Shown here piece after piece: positions 62,008 through 64,000 of a stretch of 64,000 nucleotides of DNA. Made by a program: the position numbers and the translations under genes. Source of the stretch: Romboutsia sp. CE17 (lineage in GTDB: Bacteria > Bacillota > Clostridia > Peptostreptococcales > Peptostreptococcaceae); NCBI RefSeq assembly GCF_012317385.1, contig NZ_CP051144.1, positions 1,488,001 to 1,552,000 of the forward strand, written 5' to 3'. Each line of letters opens with the position of its first letter. Position 1 is the first letter of the stretch. The notes beneath the pieces are model-generated. The model did no database searches. It was not told the origin of the DNA and worked only from the letters and a program-made list of their open reading frames with translations.

Positions 62008-63258
62008 CTAAATCAAATTTTTATTTTGACTAATTTGCTTTTTAGGTATTTTAATTTCAAATATAGTATATTCACCTAATTTTGAATCAACATTTACATC
62101 ATACTTTAAATTTACACTTAACATTTTAGCAATAGAAAGACCTATACCAGATCCATCTATATCTTGATTTCTCACTAATTCACTTCTAAAGAACCTATCA
62201 AATATATGAGGTAAATCTTCTTTTTTTATTCCTATACCTGTATCTTTAACTGATATACTTGTAAATCCTTCTTTCTCTCCTAAAATTATCTCTACATTAT
62301 CATTTGCATTAGTATATTTAAAAGCATTTTCTAAAAATATTAAAATTAATTGCTTTAATTTATTTTTATCTGTAACTATAATTTTATTCTTTAATTCACC
62401 TTTTACAATAAATCCCTTATCTTGCATCTCTGCAATTTCTTCGTAGTCATTATATATATTAAAAACTAATTCTTCTATATTTATACTTTCTAAATTTATT
62501 TTTGATATATAATCTTCTTTACTTAGTGATAATAAATCATTTATCATTTTTTTCATTCTTCTAGTTTCTCTCATTGCATCTGCTACAGTTTCTACTTCAT
62601 CACTTATTGTGTTGCTTGGATTTCTTAGCATACCTTCTAGTTTCGAAGATACTATTGCAATAGGAGTTCTAAGTTCATGTGAAGCATCTTGAATAAATTT
62701 TGCCTGATTACTCCAAGCAGTCTCTATGGGACTTAATGCTTTACGTGTTAAGTATATAGCTATAAAATAAGCCACTATTAAAGATATTAATATCCCTATA
62801 ATTAATGAAAATAGTAATTGTTTTAATGAACTCATTTCTGAATCAATATTTCTAATTATTTCTATTGTATATTTTCCAATATTTAAGTTTAAAACTCTAA
62901 ATGTATATCCATTATTATACCATGTAGAAAAAGTATCCTTTTTTATACCTTCTACATTAGGATAAAAATTTTCAAAATATCTATTTTCAGTGTAATATCT
63001 TATTCTTCCATTTTCATAAACATAAACCATATTACTTGGATCGTTAAGTACAATAGGATTAAAAATAGAACTTCTACTAAATTGTGCATTAATTGATTCT
63101 AACTCTTCTTCTATTATTGTATCTAAATTAGTATATGTAAGTTCTTTGAAATAAAAGAATATAAAACTCGAAAAAATTAATAAAAATCCCCCTACTACTA
63201 GTAAGTTTATTTTTATCAATCTTTTTCTGGTTTCAGTAAATACATTTTTATTTATCAT
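62008..63258 (-). CDS. two-component sensor histidine kinase
   Basis: A classic 416-aa kinase. The two helices (residues 17-37 and 147-170) enclose an external domain of about 110 residues. HisKA has His194 in DASHELRTPIAIV, and the ATP domain has FLENAFKYTNAND and GSGIGLSIAK. The start at ATG 63258 overlaps the end of the regulator gene by 11 bases; the in-frame TTG before it is possible. The signal is unknown; no transporter is encoded next to it in the window. Confidence 0.92.
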   Translation of the reverse strand: MINKNVFTETRKRLIKINLLVVGGFLLIFSSFIFFYFKELTYTNLDTIIEEELESINAQFSRSSIFNPIVLNDPSNMVYVYENGRIRYYTENRYFENFYPNVEGIKKDTFSTWYNNGYTFRVLNLNIGKYTIEIIRNIDSEMSSLKQLLFSLIIGILISLIVAYFIAIYLTRKALSPIETAWSNQAKFIQDASHELRTPIAIVSSKLEGMLRNPSNTISDEVETVADAMRETRRMKKMINDLLSLSKEDYISKINLESINIEELVFNIYNDYEEIAEMQDKGFIVKGELKNKIIVTDKNKLKQLILIFLENAFKYTNANDNVEIILGEKEGFTSISVKDTGIGIKKEDLPHIFDRFFRSELVRNQDIDGSGIGLSIAKMLSVNLKYDVNVDSKLGEYTIFEIKIPKKQISQNKNLI

Positions 63259-63919
63259 CAAACATATAACCTACCTTACGCTTAGTTTTTATATACTTAT
63301 CATAGTCATATTTACTTAATTTTTTTCTTAAATTACTTACATACACTTCAACTATTTCAATTGTAGCATCGGATTCTACTCCCCAGATTCTATCGTAAAT
63401 CTGCTCTTTTAATAAAATAGTACCTTTATTAAGTAAAAAATATTCTAATAATTCAAATTGTTTATTTTGTAAAATTATTTCTTCACCATTTAAAAATACT
63501 CTTCTTTTACTAAGATCTAAATGTAAGTCTCTAAATTCTAAACTATTTTTATCACTTAATTTTCCATTAGTTCTAAGTATTGCATATATCCTTGCTATTA
63601 ACTCTTCCATATAAAATGGCTTTGTCAAGTAATCATTTGCCCCTATAGAAAATGCCCCTACCTTATCATCTAAGGATTCCTTTGCTGTCAATATAATAAC
63701 TGGTGTTTCAATATAATTATCTCTAATTTTCTTTAATATATCTAATCCATTTAAATTTGGTAGCATTAAATCTAATACAATTAAATCATAAATACCTTGA
63801 CTAATTAAATAAAGTGCTTCTTCACCATCTCCACATGTCTCACATTGAAAATGCTTTTTAATCTCTTTTTCTATACTTTCTAAAAGTTTTTTATTATCTT
63901 CAACCACTAATATTTTCAT
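63248..63919 (-). CDS. OmpR-family response regulator
   Basis: A 223-aa regulator. The receiver has D7/E6 acidic residues, phospho-acceptor D50 in VLDLMLPNLNG and Lys in TKPFYMEE. The winged helix has LQNKQFELLEYFLLNKG and EVYVSNLRKKL. ATG 63919 is chosen because GGAGGG lies 5 bases upstream. It is the first gene of the regulator-kinase pair. Confidence 0.94.
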   Translation of the reverse strand: MKILVVEDNKKLLESIEKEIKKHFQCETCGDGEEALYLISQGIYDLIVLDLMLPNLNGLDILKKIRDNYIETPVIILTAKESLDDKVGAFSIGANDYLTKPFYMEELIARIYAILRTNGKLSDKNSLEFRDLHLDLSKRRVFLNGEEIILQNKQFELLEYFLLNKGTILLKEQIYDRIWGVESDATIEIVEVYVSNLRKKLSKYDYDKYIKTKRKVGYMFDDK

Positions 63920-64000
63920 ATTACCCTCCACAAATACTTCTTAAACTACATTATAACCCTTTATAATAAATATTTTAAATAAAAAATTATTTAAATCAAT

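Overview
The window is AT-rich DNA with strong GGAGG-type ribosome binding sites, frequent TTG/GTG starts and many short hairpin terminators, as in a low-GC anaerobic Firmicute. Gene content (hsmRA heme-sensing pair, a TrxR lacking NADPH motifs, a molybdenum hydroxylase with YqeB, FG-GAP and U32 proteins) points to class Clostridia, most likely Peptostreptococcaceae (a Paraclostridium, Paeniclostridium, Romboutsia or Clostridioides relative). No rRNA, tRNA or CRISPR array was seen. Most genes are on the minus strand.

Layout. 1-2.9 kb: xanthine-dehydrogenase-type operon xdhB-xdhC-xdhA, with xdhA running off the left edge. 3.1-8.2 kb: cation/proton antiporter, FG-GAP repeat genes (one pair separated only by an in-frame TGA) and an NCS2 xanthine permease. 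8.4-12.5 kb: two microproteins, an ABC exporter pair and L-lactate dehydrogenase. 12.8-28.4 kb: DEAD-box helicase, DapL-like aminotransferase, methionine aminopeptidase, U32 tRNA-modification protein, a two-gene permease, a two-component system, copper ATPase with a CsoR-type operator, flavodoxin-like reductase and an M16C protease. 28.5-33.2 kb: ECF S-component, then a c-di-GMP (PilZ) cellulose-synthase-like glycosyltransferase broken by an intact 1.88-kb IS1595-family transposon with a passenger gene. 33.2-43.3 kb: three-gene hsmRA operon with a clear promoter/operator, pentapeptide protein, folA/thyA, HAD phosphatase, SWIM-SNF2 helicase, then the molybdenum-cofactor operon yqeB-mogA-moaA-moaC-MOSC. 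43.5-53.2 kb: a 9.4-kb island inserted in ybjQ. 53.4-64 kb: RelA/SpoT-domain protein, RecQ, alanine symporter, PC4/YdbC protein, ArsR plus FeMo-co-binding-like protein, thioredoxin system and a second two-component system.

The two best discoveries are mobile. First, the 9.4-kb island has four element genes in an operon: three tyrosine recombinases (435, 954 and 613 aa) and a 252-aa coiled-coil protein. This is the layout of Tn554 and of GInt islands. It sits between two copies of TAACAGTA, and joining the flanks across one copy restores an uninterrupted ybjQ frame. The 954-aa recombinase carries about six tandem excisionase-like winged-helix units. Second, the island's only evident cargo is an ECF sigma/anti-sigma pair whose upstream and downstream flanks match those of the passenger gene in the IS1595 element 12 kb away. 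This suggests a family of cargo units moved by IS1595-type ends.

Functional links inside the window: the Moco genes at 40-43 kb and YqeB would serve the hydroxylase at 1-3 kb, and the xanthine permease would supply its probable substrate. Thioredoxin is paired with a reductase that probably takes electrons from ferredoxin rather than NADPH.
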